NCBI RefSeq assembly: GCF_029590555.1
Contig: NZ_CP081001.1
Location: 1,674,001 to 1,738,000 of the forward strand
DNA: 64,000 nt
Origin: Sphingobium sp. V4
GTDB taxonomy: Bacteria > Pseudomonadota > Alphaproteobacteria > Sphingomonadales > Sphingomonadaceae
Direction of reading: 5' to 3'
This document shows, piece by piece, positions 52,446-60,975 of this stretch. The notes beneath the pieces were generated by a model, which had not been told where the DNA came from, searched no databases, and saw nothing but the letters and a program-made list of their open reading frames with translations. The position numbers and the translations under genes are program-made. Every line of letters begins with the position of its first letter. The stretch's first letter is position 1.

Positions 52446-53882
52446 ATGAACCAACCGCCGTCGCCGCCGCCCCTTCCCGCACCGGTCGACAGGGCTACAG
52501 AAGCAATGGCTGTCGCGCATGTCCCGCGGCACGATTTAGCCGCCCCGCCGAGCGTCCAGTCTCCCCTTCAGAGGATGCTGCGACAAGCGGCACATCTTGC
52601 CACCGGGAACGCCACCGCGGTCGGAATCGGCATGATGACTCTGGCGCTTATGGCGCAGATGCTGGGACCGGCTCTGCTCGGGATAATCGCCATGGTCGAA
52701 GCCTATGGCCGTCTGATCGACCAGATCATTCGCCTCGAATCCTGGCAGGCCATCATCCGCTATGGCTCAGCCGCAATAGAGAAAGGCGATCGGGCGGCTT
52801 TCGTGCGCCTGGTTCAGTTCGGTGTAGCGCTCGACGCGATTGGCGCGCTGGCAGCCGGCGCCATCACTTTTCTGGCCGTTCCGTTTGTCGGCGCATGGTT
52901 GGGCTGGAACTTGGAAACCCAGAACATGGCCAGATATTATAGTATCGCGGTCGTGTTCGGTATTTCTTCCACGCCGATCGGAATTCTGCGCCTGTTCAAT
53001 CGTTTTTCGGTCATCGCCTGGCTCGAACCAGTGCTTGCTTTGTTGCGTCTTGCTGGCGTCGTTAGTGTTGCAGTGTTGGGCGGGGCGATATGGCCTCTGC
53101 TGGCAATCATTATCGCTATTCCTTGCCTTCAGCGGCTCGCCCTGACTTTAGCGGCGATCCTTGAGTTAAGACGCAATGGCTACAGATTCGCACCGAGCTT
53201 CAGCGGCCTTTCCCATGCACGCGAATTTCCGGATATCTGGTCTCTCGTGCTTTCATCCAATGGCGTCGTCCTCATTCGCAAGGCCACGCAGGAAATGGAT
53301 ATTCTCGCCGTCGGCGCCATAGCCGGCCCGATCGGCGCCGGCATCTATCAGTTCGTACGCAAGTTTACCCTTGCAGCCATGAAAGCGGGTTCCATGCTGC
53401 AACAGGTGGCACTGCCCGATCTGGCGCGCCTGTGGGCGCGCCGGGATATCGACAATTTCGTGACAGCGATTCGGCACGTCGAACTGCTCACACTTGCGGT
53501 GGCGGTATCCTTCGTGCTGGGAGTGCTTGCGGTAGGCGACCGAGCGATCCTGCTGATCGCCGGCCCGGGGTTCGAGGATGCCGGACCAGCGTTGCTGGTC
53601 CAGTCCTTCGCCGCATTGCTCTTCCTGGCCGGGAGCGCCCTCCGCCCCGCGCTGATGACGATGGGCCTTCAGCCCCAAGTGTTCCGGGTCGCACTAGTCG
53701 CCGGCGTCGTTTTTGCACTCACCCTTTACCTTGCAACACCAAGGCTGGGCGTGATCGGCGCCGGCGTGGCGCACATTTTGTTCAATATTATATGGCTACC
53801 TTCATGTCTGCTATTGTTCGCACGGGCTCTAAAACGGGAGCGCGAACCGGCGTCTCCGCATCACTCACCAGCCCCCGACTGA
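52446..53882 (+). CDS. Wzx-type oligosaccharide flippase
   Basis: Multi-pass membrane protein of 478 residues with about 12 to 14 helices, related to the PST/MOP (Wzx/MATE) superfamily that flips undecaprenyl-linked repeat units. A Pro-rich cytoplasmic N-terminus (MNQPPSPPPLPAPVDRATEA) precedes the helices (AVGIGMMTLALMAQMLGPAL, IGALAAGAITFLAVPFVGAW and later pairs). LSHAREFPDIWSLVLSSNGV with IRKATQEMDILAVGAI is the typical mid-protein repeat. The ATG at 52446 is chosen over upstream in-frame codons. The last 95 bp overlap the convergent LuxR gene. Confidence 0.88.
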   Translation: MNQPPSPPPLPAPVDRATEAMAVAHVPRHDLAAPPSVQSPLQRMLRQAAHLATGNATAVGIGMMTLALMAQMLGPALLGIIAMVEAYGRLIDQIIRLESWQAIIRYGSAAIEKGDRAAFVRLVQFGVALDAIGALAAGAITFLAVPFVGAWLGWNLETQNMARYYSIAVVFGISSTPIGILRLFNRFSVIAWLEPVLALLRLAGVVSVAVLGGAIWPLLAIIIAIPCLQRLALTLAAILELRRNGYRFAPSFSGLSHAREFPDIWSLVLSSNGVVLIRKATQEMDILAVGAIAGPIGAGIYQFVRKFTLAAMKAGSMLQQVALPDLARLWARRDIDNFVTAIRHVELLTLAVAVSFVLGVLAVGDRAILLIAGPGFEDAGPALLVQSFAALLFLAGSALRPALMTMGLQPQVFRVALVAGVVFALTLYLATPRLGVIGAGVAHILFNIIWLPSCLLLFARALKREREPASPHHSPAPD

Positions 53883-54510
53883 CGGCCCAGATCGCCGCCT
53901 GTGTCCGGTTCCGCACGCGCAGTTTCCGCAGGATTGCCTTGATATGGACTTTCACGGTAGCATCGGCAATCTGCAAGCGACGAGAAATCACCTTGTTCGG
54001 CTCGCCGTCGACCAGGCAACGCAGAATGTCGACCTCGCGGGTGGAGAGATTGCTGCCGGCGACGCCCACGCTCCAATATTTCGAAATCGAGCAAGGTTGC
54101 GATTGCGCCAGAGATTCAGCGATCTGGGACGGCAGCACCTTCTCACCAAGGGCCGTCAGTCGCAGAGCGCCCGCCAAAGGACGGCAGGAGATCTGCTTGA
54201 CGACATAGCCGTCCACCGCTCCGGTCATGAAGGCGCGCGAGACATCCTGCACACTATATTCGTCGGCCATGATGACGATACGGCCATTGGGATAGCGTGC
54301 GCGAACCTCCTCGCAAGTCGCCAGCCCTTCATCGATGTCGGTTGCATCGACGATGATTACCGTGCTCTCGTCAACCCTATGATCCAGATCAATCGGTCGT
54401 GAAACGGTGCCGTCGACCAGGAAGTCCTCTTCTATAAGTATTCTCTTCAAACCTTCGCGGATTATCTCATTCTTGCCTACAATGGCCAGATGAACGGGTG
54501 CTTCTATCAT
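53788..54510 (-). CDS. LuxR-type regulator with partly degenerate receiver
   Basis: A 240-residue NarL/FixJ-like regulator. The receiver keeps the phospho-acceptor Asp55 in VIIVDAT and Lys105 in GYVVKQ, but the acidic pocket normally formed by two Asp residues reads VGKNE, so metal-dependent phosphorylation is doubtful. The LuxR HTH is intact (LSTREVDILRCLVDGEPNKV, IADATVKVHIKAILRKLRV). It is the second such regulator within 3.4 kb, on the other side of the flippase gene, and overlaps that gene by 95 bp. AT-rich DNA lies upstream. Confidence 0.9.
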   Translation of the reverse strand: MIEAPVHLAIVGKNEIIREGLKRILIEEDFLVDGTVSRPIDLDHRVDESTVIIVDATDIDEGLATCEEVRARYPNGRIVIMADEYSVQDVSRAFMTGAVDGYVVKQISCRPLAGALRLTALGEKVLPSQIAESLAQSQPCSISKYWSVGVAGSNLSTREVDILRCLVDGEPNKVISRRLQIADATVKVHIKAILRKLRVRNRTQAAIWAVSRGLVSDAETPVRAPVLEPVRTIADMKVAI

Positions 54511-54783
54511 GTCCAGTCTCCCCCTCGTGGATTAGGGCGGATCGTGCGACCAATTCTCGAAGACTTTTCCGATCCTCGGTTGATAACTATTTATTAACCC
54601 CACTTACGTCCAAAAGGGCTAGAAAAAAAATATACCAGTTTAACAATCGCTCGATAAATGCATCGACGCAAAAGAATGTCCGAAAATGTGACACTTCGAC
54701 AGGCATTGCTTACAGCAACAGAAGCAGTTTCAGACATCAACTTGACACAGGTTAGCAATGCTGTCCTTGCATCGCACCATTTA
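54511..54783. promoter_or_regulatory. AT-rich promoter interval ahead of the second LuxR gene
   Basis: A 273-bp gene-free stretch, more AT-rich than the surrounding DNA (for example TAGAAAAAAAATATACCAGT). It lies upstream of the LuxR gene at 54510 and downstream of the eight-gene operon, so it should contain the regulator promoter and the operon's end. No clear intrinsic terminator is seen. Confidence 0.4.
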
Positions 54784-55926
54784 TCAGGATCGCAGGGCCG
54801 GTGTCCCGATTGATGGAGATGCGGCGCCTCGGCGCGAATCGAAAGATTCGTCACGCGCCATCTCTATCGCGCGCATCCACGTCTCCAATATAGCGCTCTC
54901 GCCAAACTGTTTCGCCCTTTCGATCGCGGCAGCACTCAGCCGCCTGCGGCGATCCGGAGAAGCCATCAATCCGGCGAGCGCATCCGACAGCGCGGCAACA
55001 TCTTCGGGCTGCACGAGAACACCGCTTACGTCAGGTTCGATCATGTCGGAGGGGCCGAAGTCGCAGTCATAAGCCACGACGGCAAGCCCTGCCCGCATGG
55101 CTTCGCCAACGACGTTGCCAAACCCCTCATATCGAGAAGAAAGCACAAACAACGTCGTCTCTTCAATCCATTCGCCATGCCGCGCCGTACATCCGGGCAG
55201 ACTTATCCGATGTGCCAATCCCAGCTCTTGTACCTGTCCTTCCAAGGCGGACCGTTCCGGTCCTTCACCGAATATCCTCAAATTCCATTCGGGAAAGCGA
55301 TCGGACAGCGTCGCGAAGGCAGCGATGAGCATGTCGAAGCCTTTTTGCTTGTCGAGCCGGCCGACCGCAACCAGTTGAGGCGTTCCGCCCTGTCGCGGCA
55401 GATAGGGGAAGGCCGAAATAGGATTAGGTATGACAATGGCCCGATCGCGTTCAGCCTTGCGCAAACGTTCCCTGCCGCGATGAGTCAGCATGACAATGGA
55501 CGAGGCACGCGGGTACAAATAACGCAGTGCGCAACGCCACAAGGGATGCGCGGGCTGGCGGTCCGGATTGTTGCGTTCCGAAACCAAGACTGGAACATCC
55601 AATCCAAGGGTGGCCAGCAAAGTGAGCACGTTGATCTTCGTGAGGAAGGATATGACGACGTCAAACCGCCCGCGCAGGTGTCGCCGGAGCATCCACAGGC
55701 GGCGCGCCACCCTGATTGCTGCCGCCGGCCCTTTACCCCCACTAGGCAAAGCGAGACGCACCAAGGCGACGCGCGGATCAATCGCATGAAAAATCGGGTC
55801 ATCGGGTGAATCGAACGTGATGATCGTCACGTCCCAGCCGCGCCCGAGCGCAGCCTCCGCCAGTTTGCTGATCACGCGTTCGGCGCCGCCGGCGCTCAGG
55901 CCCGACAGGATGAATGCGACCTTCAT
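54784..55926 (-). CDS. Family 4 glycosyltransferase
   Basis: GT-B enzyme of 380 residues, last gene of the overlapping operon. It starts MKVAFILSGLSAGGAERVIS, the classic GT4 opening; SFLTKINVLTLLATLGLDVP and SERNNPDRQPAHPLWR are in the acceptor domain. The donor domain has AVGRLDKQKGFDMLIAAFAT, RIFGEGPER and SSRYEGFGNVVGEAMRAGLA. Related in pattern to GalNAc/rhamnosyl transferases of O-antigen clusters; specificity unknown. Its ATG overlaps the HAD gene stop (ATGA). Confidence 0.92.
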   Translation of the reverse strand: MKVAFILSGLSAGGAERVISKLAEAALGRGWDVTIITFDSPDDPIFHAIDPRVALVRLALPSGGKGPAAAIRVARRLWMLRRHLRGRFDVVISFLTKINVLTLLATLGLDVPVLVSERNNPDRQPAHPLWRCALRYLYPRASSIVMLTHRGRERLRKAERDRAIVIPNPISAFPYLPRQGGTPQLVAVGRLDKQKGFDMLIAAFATLSDRFPEWNLRIFGEGPERSALEGQVQELGLAHRISLPGCTARHGEWIEETTLFVLSSRYEGFGNVVGEAMRAGLAVVAYDCDFGPSDMIEPDVSGVLVQPEDVAALSDALAGLMASPDRRRRLSAAAIERAKQFGESAILETWMRAIEMARDESFDSRRGAASPSIGTPALRS

Positions 55927-56633
55927 ACGGCCTGTCGCCGTTCGGCTACCTGATCCAGCAGCGCCTCGATTGAGCCATGACTCAACTGGTCCAGCGACTG
56001 GATCGTCATGTCAGCCCGATGTGCGTCACTGGGCGCCGTTCTGGGATGGACGGCTTCAGGGCGGTCGATCTGAATGGTCGCCCAGCCCATGGCGCGCGGC
56101 GCGAGGAAATCCTTGGCCGGGTTGTCGGCCACATAGATGAAGCCGGTCGCCCTTCCCGCATGGGCCGTCCGCACGGCCTCGAACGCGCGCCGATGCGGCT
56201 TCCAATAATCCCGCCCCCAATCATCGGTGCAGATCATCGGGCCAATCGCGAAGCGGGACAGTCCCAGAGCGGCAATCTTGCCATGTTGCGCGACGCTGAA
56301 CCCGTCAGTCACCAAGGCGAAGCCGTAATCATGACCGGCGGCGAGAAAATGCTCCGCGTCAGGCGCGAGCCGGATGTCCGGAACATGCTCCCGATACACC
56401 GAGACCATTTTCGCGATGACCGCAGGATCGAGCGGATGGCCCAAAGCAGCCAGCGACGCGTCGAACAATCGGTCATTCCGTCCTGACCGCAGCAGTCCGG
56501 TCGCGGTCATGCCCAGTCCTTCCATACCAAGCGTCGCGCGAGCCCAGCCATCCACCGCGCGGATACCGCTATGGATATAGTCCCGCTCCAGATAGAGCGT
56601 ATCATCGAGGTCGAAGACGAGGGAGACGGTCAT
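55923..56633 (-). CDS. HAD-family hydrolase
   Basis: Predicted phosphatase of 236 residues. Motif I is LVFDLDDTLYLE with the nucleophile Asp, motif II FALVTDGFS, motif III Lys in RDYWKPHRRAFE and motif IV YVADNPAKDFLAP, all of the HAD type with a helical C1 cap (about 15-85). It may dephosphorylate a sugar-phosphate intermediate for the locus. It overlaps neighbours by 4 bp on both sides (ATGA), with ATP-grasp upstream and GT4 downstream. Confidence 0.92.
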   Translation of the reverse strand: MTVSLVFDLDDTLYLERDYIHSGIRAVDGWARATLGMEGLGMTATGLLRSGRNDRLFDASLAALGHPLDPAVIAKMVSVYREHVPDIRLAPDAEHFLAAGHDYGFALVTDGFSVAQHGKIAALGLSRFAIGPMICTDDWGRDYWKPHRRAFEAVRTAHAGRATGFIYVADNPAKDFLAPRAMGWATIQIDRPEAVHPRTAPSDAHRADMTIQSLDQLSHGSIEALLDQVAERRQAV

Positions 56634-57646
56634 GGCGATACGAAGATCGCCGCGTCGTACCGCAGCATCATAACTCCGGCCGTCCAGTCATTTCCCGCGC
56701 TGCTGGGCAAACCCATACGTTCCTCGATCAGCCATTGGGCAAAGGAAGCGCCAGCGGACTCCGCAAGGGGATAGCCGCCGCCGAAGCGGGCGTTGATTTC
56801 GAACAGCTTGGCCGACCCGTCCGGCGAGATGATCGCCTGATAGCAAAGCGCCCCACGCGACCCCGGGAGCGCGCGTGCCAATTTTTCCGCGATATCGACA
56901 AGTTGGGGCGGGCGTCCGGTAATCCCCTTCTCCACCTCACCCGCGCGTACCTGCAAGCGATGATGCGGCACGACAGAGCGAAGCCCGCCCTTGCCGTCAA
57001 AATAGAGATTGACCGTCCACTCCTCCCCCTGGAGCAGTTCCTGGACGATCATCGGTTCAGGCGCGGTCGCCGGCAGCGCAGAGATATCGTCCAGTCGCGT
57101 GATCGCACGGCCGGCACTGCCATGACGGGGTTTGACGATCGCCGGCCCTTTCCAAGCCTGGCGATCGACATGTTCCCAGGCGACACTATGGGGAACCGGA
57201 ATGTCGTGCGCGGCCAGAAATTCGGCCGTGAGCAGCTTGTCCCGGCATATCTCGACAAGACCCGGATCGCTGACGGACACCCAGACGCCCGCTGCAGCGA
57301 AGCGCTCTCGCGCGTCGGCCAGCGGCTGAAGCTCCGGATCTATCGTCGGCACCACGAGCCCAACGCCATGATCGCGGCAAATTGCCTCTATTGCAGCGAC
57401 ATAGCCCGGATCGTCCGCACGCGGCACGCGGATCGCCTTGTCGGCGAAGCGACAGGCCGCGCTCCATTCGGGCTGGACGTCGCAGGCGATGATCCGCAGA
57501 TCGACACCCAGATGGCCCGCCGCGCGGCGGAAGGCGATGAGCAGTTCGACCCTGCGCCCGGCGGAGCAGAGCAGCATGGTGAGTTGCCGTTGCGAGGGCG
57601 GCGGAGGCGTGACATCCATCACCCGTTCTCCCGTCTCCTGATACAT
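56630..57646 (-). CDS. ATP-grasp domain protein (CarB/PylC-like ligase)
   Basis: Predicted carboxylate-amine ligase of 338 residues using acyl-phosphate chemistry. The preATP-grasp region has LLCSAGRRVELLIAFRRAAG and RIIACDVQPEWSAACRFADK; the ATP-grasp core has SDPGLVEICRDKLLTAEFL, PAIVKPRHGSAGRAI and LFEINARFGGGYPLAESAGA, with the metal-binding Glu/Asn pair. Similar proteins in LPS/EPS loci may amidate uronic acids or attach amino acids to sugars. The ATG at 57646 overlaps the PIG-L stop (TGATG); an ATG nine codons later is possible. Confidence 0.9.
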   Translation of the reverse strand: MYQETGERVMDVTPPPPSQRQLTMLLCSAGRRVELLIAFRRAAGHLGVDLRIIACDVQPEWSAACRFADKAIRVPRADDPGYVAAIEAICRDHGVGLVVPTIDPELQPLADARERFAAAGVWVSVSDPGLVEICRDKLLTAEFLAAHDIPVPHSVAWEHVDRQAWKGPAIVKPRHGSAGRAITRLDDISALPATAPEPMIVQELLQGEEWTVNLYFDGKGGLRSVVPHHRLQVRAGEVEKGITGRPPQLVDIAEKLARALPGSRGALCYQAIISPDGSAKLFEINARFGGGYPLAESAGASFAQWLIEERMGLPSSAGNDWTAGVMMLRYDAAIFVSP

Positions 57647-58332
57647 CAGATCATCTCCCGAATAAGCAGGAATGCCTCGGCGGCATGACGATGCACGGTC
57701 GCCCCCCGCAACATCGCGAGCGCGCGCAACGCTTCGGGCGACCGCTCATTGGGGAAGGCGCAGCATTGTGACCCATAGCAGGCGAAAGCCGCAAGTTTTC
57801 GCTCCAGCGTTTCGCTGATGTCGATGAAGACATTGGGCACGAAAGACGGCTCGATATGCGGCGCGGCCCAGTTCGTCTCCGATAGGGTTTCATAGGCATA
57901 GAGGCGTCGTGGATAGGTCCACGTCCGGGGCCGCGCGGCGACCATGGCGGAGCGAAAGATCAGTTGATGATCCAGATGGATGTCACCCAGAAACGGAAGG
58001 AATATCGTGTCGGGCCGCACCTCATCGAACAGCCGGCCAAAGGCGGCATTCAAGTCGGCATGGGGCACCCGATCCAGCTCCGCCGCGGGTTGATCGAGAA
58101 AGTGGGTGCGCGCCACGCCCAGCAACTCGTGCGCGGCCACCGCCTCCTGCCGCACCCGATCGGCGCTTTCCTCGCTGTAACGCGGCGGCCGGCCGCGCGT
58201 CGCGATCGCCACATGGACTTGCTGCCCCGCGCTTGTCAGGCGTGCGATCGTACCGCCGCATCCCAACACCTCATCATCAGGATGAGGCGCGATGACCAGC
58301 GTGATGCCGGCGTCGCCCAGCGGCCCCTTCAT
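57646..58332 (-). CDS. PIG-L family N-deacetylase
   Basis: Zinc-dependent deacetylase of the PIG-L/LmbE family (228 residues), which removes acetyl groups from N-acetyl sugars such as GlcNAc-linked lipids. Zinc and catalytic residues are in IAPHPDDEVLGCGGTI (H-P-D-D-E) and the second His in DIHLDHQLIFR. No membrane segment. The ATG at 58332 has GGGAGGG upstream and overlaps the TGA of the formyltransferase gene, so the two enzymes are translated as a pair and may act on the same sugar. Confidence 0.92.
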   Translation of the reverse strand: MKGPLGDAGITLVIAPHPDDEVLGCGGTIARLTSAGQQVHVAIATRGRPPRYSEESADRVRQEAVAAHELLGVARTHFLDQPAAELDRVPHADLNAAFGRLFDEVRPDTIFLPFLGDIHLDHQLIFRSAMVAARPRTWTYPRRLYAYETLSETNWAAPHIEPSFVPNVFIDISETLERKLAAFACYGSQCCAFPNERSPEALRALAMLRGATVHRHAAEAFLLIREMI

Positions 58333-59243
58333 CAATTCCCTCCCAATATGCTGTGCAGCGCTGGCCTGCGCGACAGGCCGGATTCGAATTCCATCACATG
58401 GATCGCGCGGCCGTCGCCGCAGCAAACGGCGAAGCCTTGCTCGTCGCGCAGGACCACCTGTCCGGGACTGGCATGTTGGCGATCAGCGCAGGCGCAGGCC
58501 CGCGCCGCCCATATTGTGATCCGTTCATCCCCCGACATGGTGAACGCACCGGGATAGGGGCGTCCGACCGCCCGCACCAGTCGCTCGACCACGGCCGCCG
58601 GCTGCCGCCAGTCGATCAACCCGTCGCTGGGCCGACGCCGCGTCGCCCAGGTCGCCATACGCTCATCCTGGGGCGTGCCCGCCACATCGCCCTGCAACAG
58701 TCGCGGCAGCAGTTCGCGCAGCATGGCGTCGAGCGCCGTCATATGCCTGGCGTACAGCGTGGCGGCCGTCTCGTCCGGGGCGATATGAAAGAAGCGTTGC
58801 GCCAGCAGCGGCCCGCTGTCGACCCCTTCGTCGATCCAGAAGAGGCTGGAGGCCGTGATCTTTTCGTCCAGCAGGATGGTCCAGGGGATCACTGCTCTTC
58901 CCCGCAGGCGGGGAAGCGGCGCGGGATGGTAGCCGACCACGCGCCCTCCTGCGGCGGCGCGAAACTCCGGTCCGCATATCTGTGACCAGCCGATTACGAA
59001 GACGATGTCCGGCGCGATGTTTCTGACCTGCTCGATGAATTCGGGAGCATTGCAGGCGGGCACCGGGATCAGCGCTGCGCCGGCGCGCGCCGCAACCGGG
59101 GCCAGATCGACGAAATCCGAATGACGGGCCGCCAGTTCGGGGGGCAATGTCCCGATCGCGACCAGTTCCCAGCCCGGCGTCGCGGCAATGGCTTCGGCGG
59201 CAACCAAGGTGCCTTCAACCGCGCCGATCAGCAACGCTCGCAT
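58332..59243 (-). CDS. Formyltransferase-family protein (sugar N-formyltransferase type)
   Basis: Predicted N10-formyl-tetrahydrofolate-dependent formyltransferase, 303 residues. FVIGWSQICGPEF and the active-site loop GYHPAPLPRLRGRAVIPWTI are followed by FWIDEGVDSGPLLAQRFF with the catalytic Asp, and a C-terminal OB-like Fmt_C domain. His is present in GYHPAP, but the usual Asn two residues before it is a Gly, a subfamily feature or a functional change. The ATG at 59243 has GGGAGGG; coupled to PIG-L downstream. The likely target is an amino sugar, not initiator tRNA. Confidence 0.87.
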   Translation of the reverse strand: MRALLIGAVEGTLVAAEAIAATPGWELVAIGTLPPELAARHSDFVDLAPVAARAGAALIPVPACNAPEFIEQVRNIAPDIVFVIGWSQICGPEFRAAAGGRVVGYHPAPLPRLRGRAVIPWTILLDEKITASSLFWIDEGVDSGPLLAQRFFHIAPDETAATLYARHMTALDAMLRELLPRLLQGDVAGTPQDERMATWATRRRPSDGLIDWRQPAAVVERLVRAVGRPYPGAFTMSGDERITIWAARACACADRQHASPGQVVLRDEQGFAVCCGDGRAIHVMEFESGLSRRPALHSILGGN

Positions 59244-60975
59244 AAGCCCTCCCGACATGCCGTTGGCTGATCCGTTCACCGCCAAACAGAGTTGCGATCG
59301 TGCGGAGCACGATCCATAGATCGCTCGCCAGCGACCGACGATCGACATACCAGATGTCGAGCGCAAGCTTGTCCGCATCGCTCAGCAGCGCATTACCATT
59401 GACCTGCGCCCACCCGGTCAGTCCCGGCCGCACCTGCCCGCGATGCTTTCCACCTTCGCCCATGTTCTGCACCGTTTCCGGGAGCAGTGGCCGGGGTCCG
59501 ACGAAGCTCATCTCGCCGCTTGCGATGTTCCAGAGTTCGGGCAGCTCATCAAGCCGGCTGCGGCGCAGCAGCCTCCCAAATCGCGTCAACCGCGCCGCGT
59601 CCGGCAGGATATTCCCCTGTCCATCCCGCAAATCCTGCATTGAACGGAACTTGACGAGTTCGAAAACATCGCCATCCAACCCCGCGCGACGCTGCCTGAA
59701 AAGGACGGGCCGACCGAGGAAGAGCCCCACCGAGACCGCCACCAGCGCCATGACCGGGACTGCAGCCAGCAGAGCGATCCATGCAAGCGTGCGTTCGGCC
59801 AGACGATGATCGCCGAGCGCGCGCCTCATAGGCCGTACCGTGGACGCCCCGATCAGCCCCATCTCCGAAAGGAGCAGGCTGTTTACCTTTTCGACATGGT
59901 AACACTCTTCGGCGAGGCGCCGCGAACGGGCGCCCATTGCGCGTATCCGTTCCGGATCGCGCGCCAGCGCCGCCATGGCGTCGGCAAGCGCCGTTACATC
60001 GCGCGGTGGAACGAGCAGCCCGTTCTCGCCGGGGATGACAGTTTCGCGACAGCCCGGCGTCAGCGTGGTGATGATCGGGCGCCCCACGGCCATGGCTTCC
60101 AATATGGTCCGGGGCAGCCCCTCGCGGTAATAGGTCGGCAGCACGAACACGCTTGCCGCAGCAAGATGGGGCCGGACGTCACGGGTTGTTCCCAGATATT
60201 CGACACCTCCGCCTTTCCAGGCCGCCATTTCCTCCGCGCTGAAGCCAGCCGCGCCCGGCTCGGCCGGACCCAATATCTGGAACCGCGCGTCGGGATATCG
60301 CTCCCTTACTGCCGCGGCCGCCGCGACGAACTCGGATATGCCCTTGTTGCGCATCAGGCGCGCGATCAGCAGGAAGGTGGGCGGGCCATTCCCGAAGGGC
60401 TGTTGCGCGAATTGCACCGTGTCGATGCCCGATCCCGGCACCTGAGTCGCGCGCTGGCGAGGGGAAAGGATGGCGTGCCGGCGCATTTCCGCTTCATCGT
60501 CGGCGTTGAATACGAAAATTCCCGCCGCCCGGCGAACAGCGACGCGGTAGAGCAGCGAGATCAGCGGACGCAGGAACTGCGTCTTTCGCGACGTGGTGCC
60601 ATCATCCGAGTAGACATGGCCGAGTCCGCTCACCATCGCAAAGAAGCCTGCGCCGGGCGCTGCAAGCCGGGCTGCGATGCCGCCGTAGACAATCGGCTTC
60701 TGGGTATAGGCCAGGATCACATCAGGCGCCTCGGAACGGATTGTCTTGCCGATAGCCCAGAGGGTGCCAAGGTCGCGCACGGGGTTGGTGCCGATGCGGT
60801 CCATCGGTACCCGCCGGAAGGCGACGCTCATCTTCCGCAGTTCACCCGATGTGACGGGGTCTTCATCGGGCGCGCAGGCGACCACATCATGCCCCTCCGC
60901 CACCATCCGCCGCAACAGCGCGCCCCGGAAATTGACCAGCGAGTAGGAAAGGCTTGCCAGCACCAGAACCTTCAT
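59215..60975 (-). CDS. Fused GT4 glycosyltransferase and phosphoglycosyl transferase
   Basis: A 586-residue two-domain fusion. Residues 1-375 are a GT4 (VLASLSYSLVNFRGALLRRM, LLIARLMRNKGISEFVAAAA, YYREGLPRTILEAMAVGR). After a membrane helix (TLAWIALLAAVPVMALVAVS) comes a PglC/WcaJ-type monotopic PGT domain at about 390-580. It has VKFRSMQDLRDGQGN, the catalytic Asp-Glu in RLDELPELWNI, then GEMSFVGPRPLL and RPGLTGWAQVNG. The PGT would start assembly on undecaprenyl phosphate, and the GT domain would add the next sugar. It overlaps the formyltransferase gene by 29 bp. Confidence 0.94.
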   Translation of the reverse strand: MKVLVLASLSYSLVNFRGALLRRMVAEGHDVVACAPDEDPVTSGELRKMSVAFRRVPMDRIGTNPVRDLGTLWAIGKTIRSEAPDVILAYTQKPIVYGGIAARLAAPGAGFFAMVSGLGHVYSDDGTTSRKTQFLRPLISLLYRVAVRRAAGIFVFNADDEAEMRRHAILSPRQRATQVPGSGIDTVQFAQQPFGNGPPTFLLIARLMRNKGISEFVAAAAAVRERYPDARFQILGPAEPGAAGFSAEEMAAWKGGGVEYLGTTRDVRPHLAAASVFVLPTYYREGLPRTILEAMAVGRPIITTLTPGCRETVIPGENGLLVPPRDVTALADAMAALARDPERIRAMGARSRRLAEECYHVEKVNSLLLSEMGLIGASTVRPMRRALGDHRLAERTLAWIALLAAVPVMALVAVSVGLFLGRPVLFRQRRAGLDGDVFELVKFRSMQDLRDGQGNILPDAARLTRFGRLLRRSRLDELPELWNIASGEMSFVGPRPLLPETVQNMGEGGKHRGQVRPGLTGWAQVNGNALLSDADKLALDIWYVDRRSLASDLWIVLRTIATLFGGERISQRHVGRAYASVADRRG

